Positions 9,001 to 17,758 are shown, counted from the first letter of the stretch. The stretch is 64,000 nucleotides of DNA from Aerophototrophica crusticola (GCA_001939945.1 MOEB01000015.1:1-64000); one strand, 5' to 3'. Notes: generated by a model from the sequence alone, not told the origin. Program-made: numbers and translations.

Positions 9001-10479
9001 TACCACGCGAACTCCGTGGTCCAAGCGCCCGTGCGATCCGCCATGCGGACCAGCATCCACCTCCTGGTGCCCCCGGTCCCGCACACGTCGACTGCGAAAC
9101 CTGTTGACGGGGGGACGGCCGCAAACCCGCTGCCCTGGCGCAACATCGTGGGACGGCCTTGGCATGGGACAATCCTGCCCGGGTTCTGGATCACCTGCTT
9201 GCCTTTGCTCTACTGGCTGATGACGGGGCTCACGGGCCGGATGTTGGGTGCGCGGCTGGAACGGACGATCTTGCCGAGGTTGCAGGTCGACAGCCCCCTG
9301 AAGCGACGCCCCGCCGCCAATCCGATCCTGTACCTGCGGGCGGCAGACCGGGTACGTGCCGTCTTCACCTGGTTGGCTCGAAGACGCGGTGGCGTGGTGC
9401 TGTGGAGCACCGCCTTTGCCAAGGACCCCTCAGCTCTCCAGTCCATCCCAGAACCAAACCGCCGATTCGTCGTCGTCGCGGACCTGGACGGGTTCATGGC
9501 GACACAGCCGCTTCGGTCGGGGTTGCTGGGCTATCTGGAGACACGCGCCAGCGAGGGCCATGGGATCGTGCTATTCGCAGACAACGACCCCCTTGCCCAT
9601 CCGTCCTTCATGGACAGCCTCGCGAAATCCCAATCCAGCGCGCCCGAACCAGCGGCAGAACTCGCTTGGCAAGAACTCCAGCAGGAACTGGACCGGTGGG
9701 TCAGACTTCTGTCAAGGTGCGAGCGTTTCCAATTCCGCGAAACTGACGTCTTGCGCTTCCGACCAAATCGCAACCAACGCGCCGAACTTCTGTTTGATAT
9801 TCATAATAAGATAATTGAATATAAGAAGAACGAGAAAGTACAGAATTTGTACATCATCCTGAACAGGGAGTATTTTTGGGAGGAATTGGCACCGACAATA
9901 AGAGAGGCAAAAAGTATACTTGATAGTATATTTTCCCAAAATAAGCAAAGAAATGATGGCTTAGCCAGAATAACTGAAAAGCAGGTGATCGAATTTATTG
10001 CCGAATGGGCCGAACCATTTTATAGATCACTTTGGTCAAATTGTACCCGGGAAGAAAAACTGGTTTTGTACCACTTGGCTTGCAGGAATCTGGCAAACCC
10101 GAGAAATATCCAAGCCGTGTTACGCTTGGAACGGCGCGGTTTGGTTGAGCGGCGGCAAGATTTCCGGGTGACCACGGAAAGTTTCGCGCGTTTCATCCTG
10201 ACGGCGGAAAGCCAAGCCGTCATCCAGGGTTGGCAGCGGGAAATGGGCGGCAGCCCTTGGGCGTCGGTCCAGATCCCGTTCGCCATCGTGCTGTTGGCGG
10301 CCTCGGTCTATGTCTATTCCACCACCGGTGACACCTTGAACGCAGTCTTGGCCCTGGCATCCAGCGCCGTCGGCGTGGTCACCACCCTGGTTACCCTCAC
10401 GTCGCGGCTTGTGTCCGTACCCCTGGTCGGGGCAGCCGCCGTGACGTCGGTGGCGACCCTCAACAGCCAGGGCAAATAG
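6079..10479 (+). CDS. Large multi-pass membrane protein with two sensor-like outer domains and a cytoplasmic winged-helix-like region
   Basis: A 1466-residue protein; the ATG at 6079 starts a signal-anchor (LLAYTLSVVLVAAGMAVGYL). Reading along: TM1 about 10-30; an extracytoplasmic domain about 31-325; TM2-3 about 328-385; a second extracytoplasmic Cache-like domain about 386-650 (FKFAVIDDRTGQVKVHSD, then a GLPWTMLV ending typical of Cache); about six TMs to 870; a third outer loop 871-1030; TM10; then cytoplasm. The cytoplasmic part has VVVADLDGF (about 1135) and GHGIVLFADNDP, which resemble strands of a P-loop ATPase, but no Walker A motif is visible. Next comes a winged-helix-like segment (REEKLVLYHLACRNLANP, about 1325; RRGLVERR) and a terminal two-TM hairpin. 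The gene stands alone and is AT-richer, especially at 9790-10060. Function unknown; a transmembrane sensor or effector is an inference. Confidence 0.8.
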   Translation: MKRPLVHLLAYTLSVVLVAAGMAVGYLMLLEQRTKSVRERNLAALADMMRDLEEGIVAQREVINRIGVFLAPNNLVSEPFMLTGFAKPDFPVPLVSLAQRPQIPLENQVQAWSTVGLLLQSRQYRNAILAEDGALPPAEAHFKFPIPQERVRLLDKKVVSAWREDIADQEELDGKINELISTGVGAHSAKINFILKLSDMLDTGYASEFFDSVIVIDLQGNHLGSISRGRSTSVMTPALATRMLAAHGFNQVSLGKEEPDPKAFVTRDSVEVGGVRYRYVMIPHSLSMPAQVRSNNNAAEIVRDIYVLGLLPENEFQFEAARLRLSYAIPLVFGFILLLASWPFLKIALINPNERLMRADPILVALSLCVVVATFVVFPAWYHYRSKVQEALDGKATKIAQRIVDDFQLELKDSLSLLQKLEPSILEAKSKDKNRCFVYNLSRVEIDETKGLSPFNRAFALNWRGQQTGLQLFDKYQYAALTAPDREYFTTVARRLPWRLTQEVPADQLAPHMFVDVIRDRYAGGTAWVLSAPPSMTPTGPDQPDCVPSVMVLSRVMHTFFHPVLPPQFKFAVIDDRTGQVKVHSDPKAILSERLGADVALWSALQPALAFRTPDVFGADYRGSPHRFVTHPIKGLPWTMLVMYEQSIPDILAHNLAVTALGGTLLTVMLFAVLIGLPILMEPRRIRRRWLWPDQRIGIIYVCLSAYVGLVGAITLLVARGAGGFAGMFICLSGAILAYTTTRAMLGPQPKPLPEKLTLGSFLPRHMVSDHDWRGFCRACLFHLLISLLCALIAIGLHTGTGHWIFLLAWVVLASPALSTLGLVYFFGSTGLRGWLERRTRFHVPYHVPYVLLACSLVLVIAAVPAVVVLGEAADHEGRLLDAYLRGSTAQAMAERDLAAQRVAGERAALARLPAPVPEMKATFDNIAAAVNATGFRPWQVTGIYADVAPLGGPGHDPLTPGLETAARLGFPYLYHANSVVQAPVRSAMRTSIHLLVPPVPHTSTAKPVDGGTAANPLPWRNIVGRPWHGTILPGFWITCLPLLYWLMTGLTGRMLGARLERTILPRLQVDSPLKRRPAANPILYLRAADRVRAVFTWLARRRGGVVLWSTAFAKDPSALQSIPEPNRRFVVVADLDGFMATQPLRSGLLGYLETRASEGHGIVLFADNDPLAHPSFMDSLAKSQSSAPEPAAELAWQELQQELDRWVRLLSRCERFQFRETDVLRFRPNRNQRAELLFDIHNKIIEYKKNEKVQNLYIILNREYFWEELAPTIREAKSILDSIFSQNKQRNDGLARITEKQVIEFIAEWAEPFYRSLWSNCTREEKLVLYHLACRNLANPRNIQAVLRLERRGLVERRQDFRVTTESFARFILTAESQAVIQGWQREMGGSPWASVQIPFAIVLLAASVYVYSTTGDTLNAVLALASSAVGVVTTLVTLTSRLVSVPLVGAAAVTSVATLNSQGK

Positions 10480-10488
10480 GCCGGAGAC

Positions 10489-13332
10489 CTATTCAGGGGA
10501 CCAGGAAGCAGGTGGGACCGTGGTGTGGACCTGGCCCACACCCAGGAACCCCCTCGTCTCCCTTACCGCCTCCGCCAGCCCCACCCGCCGGATCTCCACC
10601 CCTTCCGGGAAGGCCCCCGCCAACCGGCTCGGCATCATCGGGTCCAGCAGGACGAACACGCCGGTGTCGTCGGCCCGCCGCACCAGCCGGCCGAAGGCCT
10701 GGCGCAGGCGCAGGCGGGTGATCATGTCGTCGTAGCGGCGGCGGCCGGCGATCCTGTCGAAATGCTCCCGCCTTGCCTTGTGCAGGATGTCGGGGCGGGG
10801 CCAGGGCACCCGGTCGAAGACGATCAGGCGAAGGCTGCGGCCCGGCACGTCCACCCCGTCCCGCACCGCGTCGGTGCCCAGCAGGCAGGCGTCCTCCTCC
10901 CCGCGGAAGATGTCCACCAGGGTGGGCACGTCCATGCCGTCCAGGTGCTGGGCCAGCAGGGGGATGCCCGCTTCCTCCAGCGGCACGCTCACCCGCTCAT
11001 GCACCGCGCGCAGGCGGCTGATGGCGGTGAACAGGCCCAGGCCCCCGCCGCCCGCGGCCTTGAACAGCTCCCGGTAGGCGGCGGCCACCTGGTCGAGGTC
11101 GTCCTTGCGCACATCCGTGACCACCAGCACCCGGGTCTGCTTGGCGTGGTCGAAGGGGCTGGGCACGGCAGCGCGTAACGGCGGTGAACCCATGTGGGCC
11201 GCCCCGGTGCGCAGGGCCGCCGCCTGCCAGTCCGCCTCGGGGTTGCCGGTGCCGTCGGTCAGGGTGGCGCTGGTCACCACCAAGCCGTGGGCCACGCCGC
11301 CGACGCTGTCCGCGAAGGGCATGGTGGGGTCCACCCAGTGGCGGTACATGCCCACGTCGAAGTCGCGGCCCTCCAGCCGCTCGATCCCGAACCAGTCCAC
11401 GAACTTGCGCGGCGTCTCATGCGGCAGTTGCTGGAGCATCAGCCGCCAGGCGTTCACCTCCTGCTGGCTGCGGCGCTTCAGGGAGCGGGCAACGGCGTCC
11501 AGGCGGCGGCGCGTCTCCGCCTCCAGCTCATCCGATTCCTCGTCCAGCATGGCCTTCAGCCGTTCGGCCAACTTTTCCAGGGGCTGGGCCAGCTTGGCCA
11601 GGGCCGCGTCCAGGGTGGCCGCCGCCTCCAGCAGCCCGTCCACCACGGGCCGCGTCTCCGTCTCCAGGCTGTAGGGGTTGTCCTGGCCGTGGGCGCGGGC
11701 ATAGACCTGCTGCCGGACCATGGCCAGGAAGGCCTCCGTCGGGCCCACCGGCTCCCCCCCATGCACCCGCTGGGACCAGGCCTCCCCCGGCAGGACCTTC
11801 GCGGCCTGGGCGATCTCTTGGAGCAGTTCCGTCGATTCCTGGTCGCCGCCGACAAGGTCCTCCACCCGGCGGCGCAGGCCCCGGGCGCGGCTGCGGCCCT
11901 GCACCTCCGCCCCCAAGAGCCAGCGGCGCAGCTCCGCCGTCTCCACCGCCGTCAGGTGCCCGGCGAAGGCGTTGTCCGCGGCGTCGAAGACATGGTGGCC
12001 TTCATCGAAGACATAGCGGCTGGGCACATAAGCCTCATCCCCCCCGCCCAGCGCCGCGGTGATCATCACCAGGGCGTGGTTGGCCACGACGATGTCGGCC
12101 TTGCGGGCCCGGCGCACCGACTTCTCGATGAAGCATTTCTGGTAGTGCGGGCAGGCGCTGTAGACGCACTCCCCCCGCCGGTCGGCCAGGGTCAGGGTGC
12201 GGCCCTTGCCGAGGATGTCCACCAGCCAGCCCGGGAAGTCGCCGCCCTGCATGTCCCCGTCCCTTGTGGCGGCGGCCCAGCGGGCCATCAGGCCGATGGC
12301 GGTCATGAAGGCCGGCTGGGTCTGGGCGATGTTCGCCGCCTCCTCTAGGTTCAGCAGGCACAGGTAATTCTCCCGCCCCTTGCGGATCACCACCTTGCGG
12401 TTCTTCACCTGGGGGTCGGGGTGCAGCCGGTCCAGCTCCTTGTCGATCTGGTGCTGGAGCTGGCGGGTATAGGTGCTGATCCAGACGGGGCCCTTGTTCT
12501 TCTCCGCCCAGACCGTGGCGGGGGCCAGGTAGCCCAGGGTCTTGCCCACGCCCGTGCCCGCCTCCGCCAGCACCAGGTTGGGGCTGCCGGGTACGTCGCG
12601 GGGGGTGAAGGCGGTGCTGACGGCGCTGGCATAGTCCGCCTGCTGGGGCCGCGGCTCCGCGTCGCGGCCCTGGCCCACCATCTCAGCGAGGCGCCGCCGG
12701 GCCTCCGTGGGTTCCACGGGCAAATGGCCGGGGGGCGGCTCCGGCGCCTCCGCCTGCCATTCCTTCAGCCCGTTCCAGACCATCAGGGCCCGGCGCGCCT
12801 TCTCGGCGGACCCCGGCCCGGCCGGCGCGCCCAGGGCCGCCAGCACGAACCGCGCCCAGGGCCAGCCCGCCTGCCCCATGGCCCAGGCGATGCCCACGGG
12901 GTCACTGCGTTCCTCCCGCCCCTTGGGCCGGTCCTGGTCGCCCACCTCCCCCAGCAATATCCGGGCGGCGTTGACCAGGGTCAGGCATTCCCCCTCTGGG
13001 TCGCGGGGCGGGGGCAGGCCCAGCGCCTCCGCCAGGCCCTTCGGCGTGGGCAGGCAGAACCTGGCGGGGCGGACGAAGGCGAACAGCTCCAGCAGGTCGA
13101 ACGCCTCCGGCACCCGGTCCAGCCCCAGCCGGCGGGACACCGCCCTGCCATGGACCAGCAGCACCGGCCCCTGGCGCAGCTTCCACCCGCTCTCGTCCTT
13201 GGGGATGAACTCCACCTCCCCGTCGGGGGACAGCCACGTGACTCCCTTCGCCCCCACCACGATGGCGGGGGCGTCCGGCAGCATCAGGCCGCGGGAAGGC
13301 GGCGCCGCGAAGGGGGCGGGGGGGCCTCTCAT
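10489..13332 (-). CDS. DinG/XPD-like ATP-dependent DNA helicase
   Basis: A 947-residue superfamily 2 helicase. Walker A is AEAGTGVGKTLGYLAPA (about residue 250) and the DEAH box is DEGHHVFDAAD (about 442). Four cysteines suitable for an XPD-type 4Fe-4S cluster are the Cys of ENYLCLLN and three in GECVYSACPHYQKC. C-terminal motifs include GTDAVRDGVDVPG and RLRQAFGRLVRR. The N-terminal 210 residues (LPDAPAIVVGAKGVTWLSPDG onward) are not helicase; similar extensions are usual in alphaproteobacterial DinG-like proteins and I cannot assign an activity. The likely role is unwinding of damaged or structured DNA or R-loops. The start is uncertain, since neither Met1 nor Met16 (13287) has a clear ribosome binding site. 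The gene converges on the preceding large gene with a 9-bp gap. Confidence 0.9.
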   Translation of the reverse strand: MRGPPAPFAAPPSRGLMLPDAPAIVVGAKGVTWLSPDGEVEFIPKDESGWKLRQGPVLLVHGRAVSRRLGLDRVPEAFDLLELFAFVRPARFCLPTPKGLAEALGLPPPRDPEGECLTLVNAARILLGEVGDQDRPKGREERSDPVGIAWAMGQAGWPWARFVLAALGAPAGPGSAEKARRALMVWNGLKEWQAEAPEPPPGHLPVEPTEARRRLAEMVGQGRDAEPRPQQADYASAVSTAFTPRDVPGSPNLVLAEAGTGVGKTLGYLAPATVWAEKNKGPVWISTYTRQLQHQIDKELDRLHPDPQVKNRKVVIRKGRENYLCLLNLEEAANIAQTQPAFMTAIGLMARWAAATRDGDMQGGDFPGWLVDILGKGRTLTLADRRGECVYSACPHYQKCFIEKSVRRARKADIVVANHALVMITAALGGGDEAYVPSRYVFDEGHHVFDAADNAFAGHLTAVETAELRRWLLGAEVQGRSRARGLRRRVEDLVGGDQESTELLQEIAQAAKVLPGEAWSQRVHGGEPVGPTEAFLAMVRQQVYARAHGQDNPYSLETETRPVVDGLLEAAATLDAALAKLAQPLEKLAERLKAMLDEESDELEAETRRRLDAVARSLKRRSQQEVNAWRLMLQQLPHETPRKFVDWFGIERLEGRDFDVGMYRHWVDPTMPFADSVGGVAHGLVVTSATLTDGTGNPEADWQAAALRTGAAHMGSPPLRAAVPSPFDHAKQTRVLVVTDVRKDDLDQVAAAYRELFKAAGGGGLGLFTAISRLRAVHERVSVPLEEAGIPLLAQHLDGMDVPTLVDIFRGEEDACLLGTDAVRDGVDVPGRSLRLIVFDRVPWPRPDILHKARREHFDRIAGRRRYDDMITRLRLRQAFGRLVRRADDTGVFVLLDPMMPSRLAGAFPEGVEIRRVGLAEAVRETRGFLGVGQVHTTVPPASWSPE

Positions 13333-13449
13333 GGCGGCGGAGTATAGGGGCGACTCGGAGGGGCAGCCATCAACAAAGCGGGAACGGAGGATGAATCTCT
13401 GTGGAATACTTCGGCGCGACTCGGGGCGACTCGGGCGCGCCCCACAGGC

Positions 13450-14283
13450 TTAGCACGGACCCCCGCCGATCCGCACCAACCGCATGCCCATCCCCTGCAA
13501 CAGCGCCGGCCAGTCCGGGCCGGAGAGGAAGGCCAGCTCGCGCACCCGGGCCGCGGCGATGGCGTCGGGCGGGTCGGTGGGGCCCTCCGCCCGGCCGGGG
13601 TGCACCATCATCAAGGTGCCGGGCACGGCGCCGGCCAGCAGGGCGGCGAAGGGCGGATCTCCTCGGAAGCCGTAGATGCCGGTGAAGGCGGGGTTGGTGG
13701 GGATGCCCAGCCTGGTCGCCTGCCGCGAGAGGCCGCGGGACAGGGACCCGATGAACAGGGCCTTGGGCACGGCCACCCCACGGCGCAGGACCCGGGCGGG
13801 GACCTCCGTGCAGTCGCGCAAGCCCACGCTGCCGGCGGGATAGCGGTGGGACAGCTCGGCCAGCACCTGGGCACGGATGCCGGGCAGCACATGCACATGC
13901 TGGTGCCCGTCCACGAAGTCCGGCGGGCGGCCCAGCGCGTCCTCGAAGGCGTCCAGTTGCCGGCGCAGCTCGGCCCGCACCTCCACCGTGTCCAAGCGCC
14001 CGCGCAAGGCGTCGTGCAGCAGGGTGCCCAGGGCGGGGAAGCGGCCGGCGGGGGCGAACAGCGGCATGGTGCCCAGGGGCGCCAGCTCCGTCAGGGTGAA
14101 GTGCAGGCCGATATCGGCCTTGCCGGCGAAGGGGCGCAGGTCAGGCGCATGGTCCCGCCAGAAGCGGCTGGCCGTCATCACCGACGTGCCGGTGATCCGC
14201 CCGGCGGCCAGCAGGTCCAGGATGGCGGCGCTGATGCCGGGGGACAGGGCATAGTCGTCGGCGTTGACGCTGACGGGGACCAC
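13450..14283 (-). CDS. ChbG/HpnK-family (YdjC-like) polysaccharide deacetylase
   Basis: A 277-residue metal-dependent deacetylase. NADDYALSPGI at residues 7-17 carries the Asp-Asp of the metal site, and the metal-binding histidines are in ADIGLHFTLTE and in VDGHQHVHVLPG. Family members remove acetyl groups from N-acetylated sugars, either chito-oligosaccharides (ChbG) or hopanoid-linked N-acetylglucosamine (HpnK). The substrate here cannot be decided, because no hopanoid or chitin genes are nearby. It is last in a three-gene operon after the ABC ATPase and the alpha/beta hydrolase, with a 2-bp gap. Confidence 0.85.
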   Translation of the reverse strand: MVPVSVNADDYALSPGISAAILDLLAAGRITGTSVMTASRFWRDHAPDLRPFAGKADIGLHFTLTELAPLGTMPLFAPAGRFPALGTLLHDALRGRLDTVEVRAELRRQLDAFEDALGRPPDFVDGHQHVHVLPGIRAQVLAELSHRYPAGSVGLRDCTEVPARVLRRGVAVPKALFIGSLSRGLSRQATRLGIPTNPAFTGIYGFRGDPPFAALLAGAVPGTLMMVHPGRAEGPTDPPDAIAAARVRELAFLSGPDWPALLQGMGMRLVRIGGGPC

Positions 14284-14285
14284 CC

Positions 14286-15377
14286 TCAGCTCCCGCCCTG
14301 CACGGCGGCGGTCTTGCCCGGGTCCGGCGGGTTGCCGGCCACCAGGGCGCCGCGGTGTTCCAGCACCCGCGGGTGGGTCTCCGCCCCGCTGGGCAGGGGG
14401 CGGCCGGGGTCCAGGACCCAGGCGGCGATGTCGTCCCGCACCACGCCCGCATGCAGGTCGCGCAGCAGCATGTGGAAGCCCTTGGGGTAGATGGCCGCCT
14501 GCACCCTGTCCTTGGGCAGCCTGGACAGGGCGATGCCCACGGGCAGGCGGGGGATCAGTTCCTCATGCTCCCCATACAGCACCAGGGCGGGGCCGGGGAG
14601 CTTGCCGACGGAGCCCAGCGCCTGGTCCATCAGGGTGGTCAGGCCGGCCACCGCGTCCACGCGGGAGGCCTTGATCACCAGCGGGTCGCGGCCCAGGGCG
14701 CGCAGCATCTCGATGTTGTCGGAGGCACGGATCTTCAGGCCCTTGGGCGGCGTCAGCTCGTACCAGGGCACGGTCCAGCTCGCCACGGCCAGGGCCCAGC
14801 GCTGGTAGAAGGGCATGGTGTCCCGCGACCAGACCGCCGGGGCCGACAGGATGGCGCCGGACACGCCCACGGGCAGGTTGCCCTGCTCCGCCAGGGTGGT
14901 CAGCACCACGGCGGCGCCCATGCTTTCCCCGAGGAGGAACAGGGGCACGCCGGGGTGGCGGGCGCGGACGGCCTGGGCGGCGCCCAACAGGTCCGCCTGC
15001 ATGGTGTCCACCCCCGCCCAGATGCCGGGCCGGGGCCCGCGGCCGAAGCCGCGCTGGTCATAGGCATAGGTGGCGATGCCCTGGGCGGCCCAGTCCTTGG
15101 CCGGGGCGGCGAAGGCGTTGGAATAGTCGTTGAAGCCGTGCAGGGCCAGGATCACGGCCTTGGGCGCCCCACCCTCCGGCAGCCACGCCTTCAGCGGCAG
15201 GCGCACCCCGTCCGCGGCCACATATTCCGTGGCGGCCGGGTCGATGGCCGGTTCCGCCACCCGGGTGCCCATGGGCTGGCGCGTGGGCGCGCAGGAGGAG
15301 AGGAGGAGCACCAGCAACGCCACCAGCAGGGCCGGCGGCGGGAACAGGCGGAAGGAATGGGTCTCAGCGGTACTCAT
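14286..15377 (-). CDS. Alpha/beta hydrolase lipoprotein (lysophospholipase-like)
   Basis: A 363-residue serine hydrolase. The N-terminus has a hydrophobic segment ending in LLLSSCAPTRQP, a plausible lipobox, so membrane anchoring through a lipidated Cys is inferred. The catalytic serine lies in LLGESMGAAV (nucleophile elbow), the oxyanion-type LALHGFNDYSNAF precedes it, and GFHMLLRDL near the C-terminus supplies the His. The layout is that of monoglyceride lipase/lysophospholipase-type enzymes ('serine aminopeptidase S33'). It overlaps the upstream ABC ATPase gene by 14 bases and precedes the deacetylase gene by 2, so the three are co-translated, perhaps in envelope lipid or glycan turnover. 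Confidence 0.85.
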   Translation of the reverse strand: MSTAETHSFRLFPPPALLVALLVLLLSSCAPTRQPMGTRVAEPAIDPAATEYVAADGVRLPLKAWLPEGGAPKAVILALHGFNDYSNAFAAPAKDWAAQGIATYAYDQRGFGRGPRPGIWAGVDTMQADLLGAAQAVRARHPGVPLFLLGESMGAAVVLTTLAEQGNLPVGVSGAILSAPAVWSRDTMPFYQRWALAVASWTVPWYELTPPKGLKIRASDNIEMLRALGRDPLVIKASRVDAVAGLTTLMDQALGSVGKLPGPALVLYGEHEELIPRLPVGIALSRLPKDRVQAAIYPKGFHMLLRDLHAGVVRDDIAAWVLDPGRPLPSGAETHPRVLEHRGALVAGNPPDPGKTAAVQGGS

Positions 15378-16377
15378 CGTCCGGCGCAGCCCCGGCCGGA
15401 CGCGGCGCGCGGGTCAACTGGAGGAACAGGTCCTCCAGGTCGGACTCCACGGTGCTGATGTCCTGCACCCCCAGCCCGGCGGCGGCGATGGCCGCCAGGA
15501 TCTCCCCCACCTTGGCGCGGGAGGGCTGGTAGCTGACCACCAGCTTGCGCGGGGCCGGCAGGGTGGCCTTGAAGGGGGACAGGGCCGCCGGCACCGCGTC
15601 CAGGTCGCGGTCCAGGGTGACCACCAGTTCCTTGCTGTCGAGGGTACGCAGCAGGTTTTCCGTCGCGTCGCACGCCACCACCTGACCATGGTTGACGATC
15701 GCGATGGTATCGCAGAGTTCCTGCGCTTCCTCGAGATAATGCGTGGTGAGTACCACCGTTGTCCCGGCCTTGTTCAGGTCACGGACATGGGCCCACAGCA
15801 TCTGGCGCAGTTCCACGTCCACGCCCGCCGTCGGCTCGTCCAGCACCAGCACGGGCGGGGCGTGCACCATGGCCTTGGCCACCATCAGCCGCCGGCGCAT
15901 GCCGCCCGACAGGGTGCGGGCATAGGCGTTGGCCTTGTCCTTCAGCCCCACCGCCTCCAGCAGCCGTTCCGTCTGCCGCTCCGCCTTCGGCACGCCATAG
16001 AGGCCGGCCTGCAGGTCCAGCAGTTCCCGCGGGGTGAAGAAGGGGTCCAGGTTCAGTTCCTGCGGCACCACGCCGATGGCGGCGCGGGCGGACCGCGGCG
16101 CCTGGTCGATGTCGATGCCCCAGATCCTGGCCGTGCCGCTGGTCTTGTTCACCAGCCCGGCCAGGATGTTGATGAAGGTGCTCTTCCCCGCCCCGTTGGG
16201 CCCCAGCAGGCCATAGAGGGAGCCACGGGGGATGGCGAGGGAGATGCCCTTCAGCGCTTCCTTCGCCGGGGCCTTGCCGCTGGCCTTGTAGGTCTTGCGC
16301 AGGTCGCGCACCTCGACCGCGGCGTCCGGCACGGTGAAGGCCTTGACGGCGGTCGCGGGGGTCAGGGCGTCGGGCAT
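15364..16377 (-). CDS. ABC transporter ATP-binding protein (DrrA/CcmA-like)
   Basis: A 337-residue ABC ATPase with Walker A LLGPNGAGKSTFI, signature LSGGMRRRLMVAK and Walker B VLVLDEPTAGVD. The C-terminal extension of about 90 residues (after GQVVACDATENLLRTL) is typical of ATPases that pair with ABC-2 permeases for drug or glycan-lipid export. No permease gene is adjacent, which is unusual. The start at 16377 (MPDALTPATAV) is chosen over an in-frame upstream Met. It is the first gene of an operon with the alpha/beta hydrolase and the ChbG-like deacetylase. Confidence 0.88.
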   Translation of the reverse strand: MPDALTPATAVKAFTVPDAAVEVRDLRKTYKASGKAPAKEALKGISLAIPRGSLYGLLGPNGAGKSTFINILAGLVNKTSGTARIWGIDIDQAPRSARAAIGVVPQELNLDPFFTPRELLDLQAGLYGVPKAERQTERLLEAVGLKDKANAYARTLSGGMRRRLMVAKAMVHAPPVLVLDEPTAGVDVELRQMLWAHVRDLNKAGTTVVLTTHYLEEAQELCDTIAIVNHGQVVACDATENLLRTLDSKELVVTLDRDLDAVPAALSPFKATLPAPRKLVVSYQPSRAKVGEILAAIAAAGLGVQDISTVESDLEDLFLQLTRAPRPAGAAPDDEYR

Positions 16378-16615
16378 GGTCGCGCATCCTGGGACGGGAG
16401 GCGACACGGGTTAGCACCCGTGTGCAGAAGAATCAATGTCGGGCCGGGCGGGGCAGCGATGTTCGGCAGCTTTCGCGTTCCTCACGTGCCGGCGCAGGCT
16501 GCGCCAGCTTGGCATCCGCGGCTTTGCGGCAGTTGATCCCCGGCCACTTGCCGCTATGATGCGCCGCAGCCGGGACATGCCCGGGATCAGGATACGGACA
16601 CAGGGGCCAGGGACC

Positions 16616-16798
16616 ATGCAGCCGGTCGAGACCATCTTCGTGGATGACGCCACCGTCGGGTGCGACGGCGGCGGCGGCGCCCTGGGCCACCCGCTGGTCT
16701 ATCTGTCGCTGGAAGGCAAGGGCCAGGTGGACTGCCCCTATTGCGGCCGCCGCTTCATCCAGACCGAGGACGGCAAGCGCCACAGCCACGGGCATTGA
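16616..16798 (+). CDS. Small zinc-finger protein (zf-CHCC, NDUFS6-like)
   Basis: A 60-residue protein, MQPVETIFVDDATVGCDGG to GKRHSHGH. The Cys/His pattern (C in VGCDG, H in LGHPLVYL, CPYC in DCPYCGRRF) is that of the CHCC zinc-finger family related to the NDUFS6 subunit of mitochondrial complex I and widespread in alphaproteobacteria. The long upstream frame has no support; the ATG at 16616 fits the family length. It stands alone, divergent from the ABC operon. Confidence 0.85.
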   Translation: MQPVETIFVDDATVGCDGGGGALGHPLVYLSLEGKGQVDCPYCGRRFIQTEDGKRHSHGH

Positions 16799-16804
16799 GG
16801 GGGT

Positions 16805-16897
16805 GTAGGTCGGATTAGCGGCCGCGAGGCCGCGTGATCCGACGGTCCCCTGCACCGGTGCTTTGCCGTCGGATTACGCTTCGCTAATCCGACCTAC
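16805..16897. repeat. Paired palindromic repeat of the GTAGGTCGGATTAGCG type
   Basis: The unit GTAGGTCGGATTAGCG at 16805 is mirrored by CGCTAATCCGACCTAC ending at 16897, and each half also folds on itself (GTCGGAT with ATCCGAC). It lies between converging genes (zinc-finger protein and kynA) and can work as a bidirectional terminator. A shorter copy is at 62239-62282. Confidence 0.8.
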
Positions 16898-16906
16898 GAA
16901 AAGCGC

Positions 16907-17758
16907 CTACAACGATGTCCGCAGGCTGAACAGCTCGGGGAAGAAGGTCAGGTCCAGGGCCTTCGAGAGGTAGGACACCCCACCCGTCCCGCCGGTGCCC
17001 TGCTTGAAGCCGATCACCCGTTCCACCGTCTTCATGTGGCTGAAGCGCCAGGTCTGGAAGCGCTGCTCCAGGTCCACCAGCTTCTCCGCCAACTCGTACA
17101 AGTCCCAGTGGGCGGCGGTGTCGCGGTAGACGGCGAGCCAGGCGGCCTCCACCTCCGGGGATGCCCGGTAGGGCTCCCGCCAGTCCCGGTCCAGCCGGTC
17201 GGCGGGGATGTCGAAGCCGCGGCGGGCCAGCAGGCGCAAGGCCTCGTCATAGAGGGACGGCTCCGCCAGGGCCTGTTCCAGCGCCGCATGGGCGGTAGGG
17301 TCGCCCCGGTGCACGGCCATCATGCCGGCGTTCTTGTTGCCCAGCACATATTCCAGCAGCCGGTACTGCCAGGACTGGAAGCCGCTGCTCTGCCCCAGAT
17401 AGGGCCGGAACCGGGTGTAGTCGGCGGGCGTCAGGGTGGACAGCACGTCCCAGCTCTGGATCAGTTGGGCCTGGATGCGGGCCACCCGGGCGATCATCTT
17501 GAAGGCGGGGCCCAGCTCATCCTTGCGCACCTGCTCCCGCGCCGCCCGCAGCTCATGCAGGGACAGCTTCATCCACAGCTCGGACGCTTGGTGGATGACG
17601 ATGAACAGCAGCTCGTCATGCTCGTCCGAGCGCGGGTGCTGGCTGGCCAGCAGCGTGTCCAGGCCAAGATAGGCGCCATAGGACAAGTCCGGGCGCTCAT
17701 GCACGCCCTCCCCCTCCAGGTCCACGGCATAACGGCGGCGGTTGGTCTCTGTGCTCAT
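16907..17758 (-). CDS. kynA: Tryptophan 2,3-dioxygenase
   Basis: A 283-residue heme enzyme that opens the indole ring of L-tryptophan to N-formylkynurenine, the first step of the kynurenine route. Family motifs are [13 protein letters not shown], the substrate-side His in [23 protein letters not shown], the heme-ligand His in [15 protein letters not shown], and the [11 protein letters not shown] loop that closes over substrate. Length is normal. It lies 39 bp downstream of the HigBA pair on the same strand and could be read from that promoter. kynB (43718) and kynU (46655) are elsewhere in the window. Confidence 0.95.
   Translation of the reverse strand: MSTETNRRRYAVDLEGEGVHERPDLSYGAYLGLDTLLASQHPRSDEHDELLFIVIHQASELWMKLSLHELRAAREQVRKDELGPAFKMIARVARIQAQLIQSWDVLSTLTPADYTRFRPYLGQSSGFQSWQYRLLEYVLGNKNAGMMAVHRGDPTAHAALEQALAEPSLYDEALRLLARRGFDIPADRLDRDWREPYRASPEVEAAWLAVYRDTAAHWDLYELAEKLVDLEQRFQTWRFSHMKTVERVIGFKQGTGGTGGVSYLSKALDLTFFPELFSLRTSL

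Noticed and set aside
16436-16615. Upstream extension of the zinc-finger protein
   Set aside because: The added 60 residues are Arg-rich and unlike the family, which is about 60 residues long in total.
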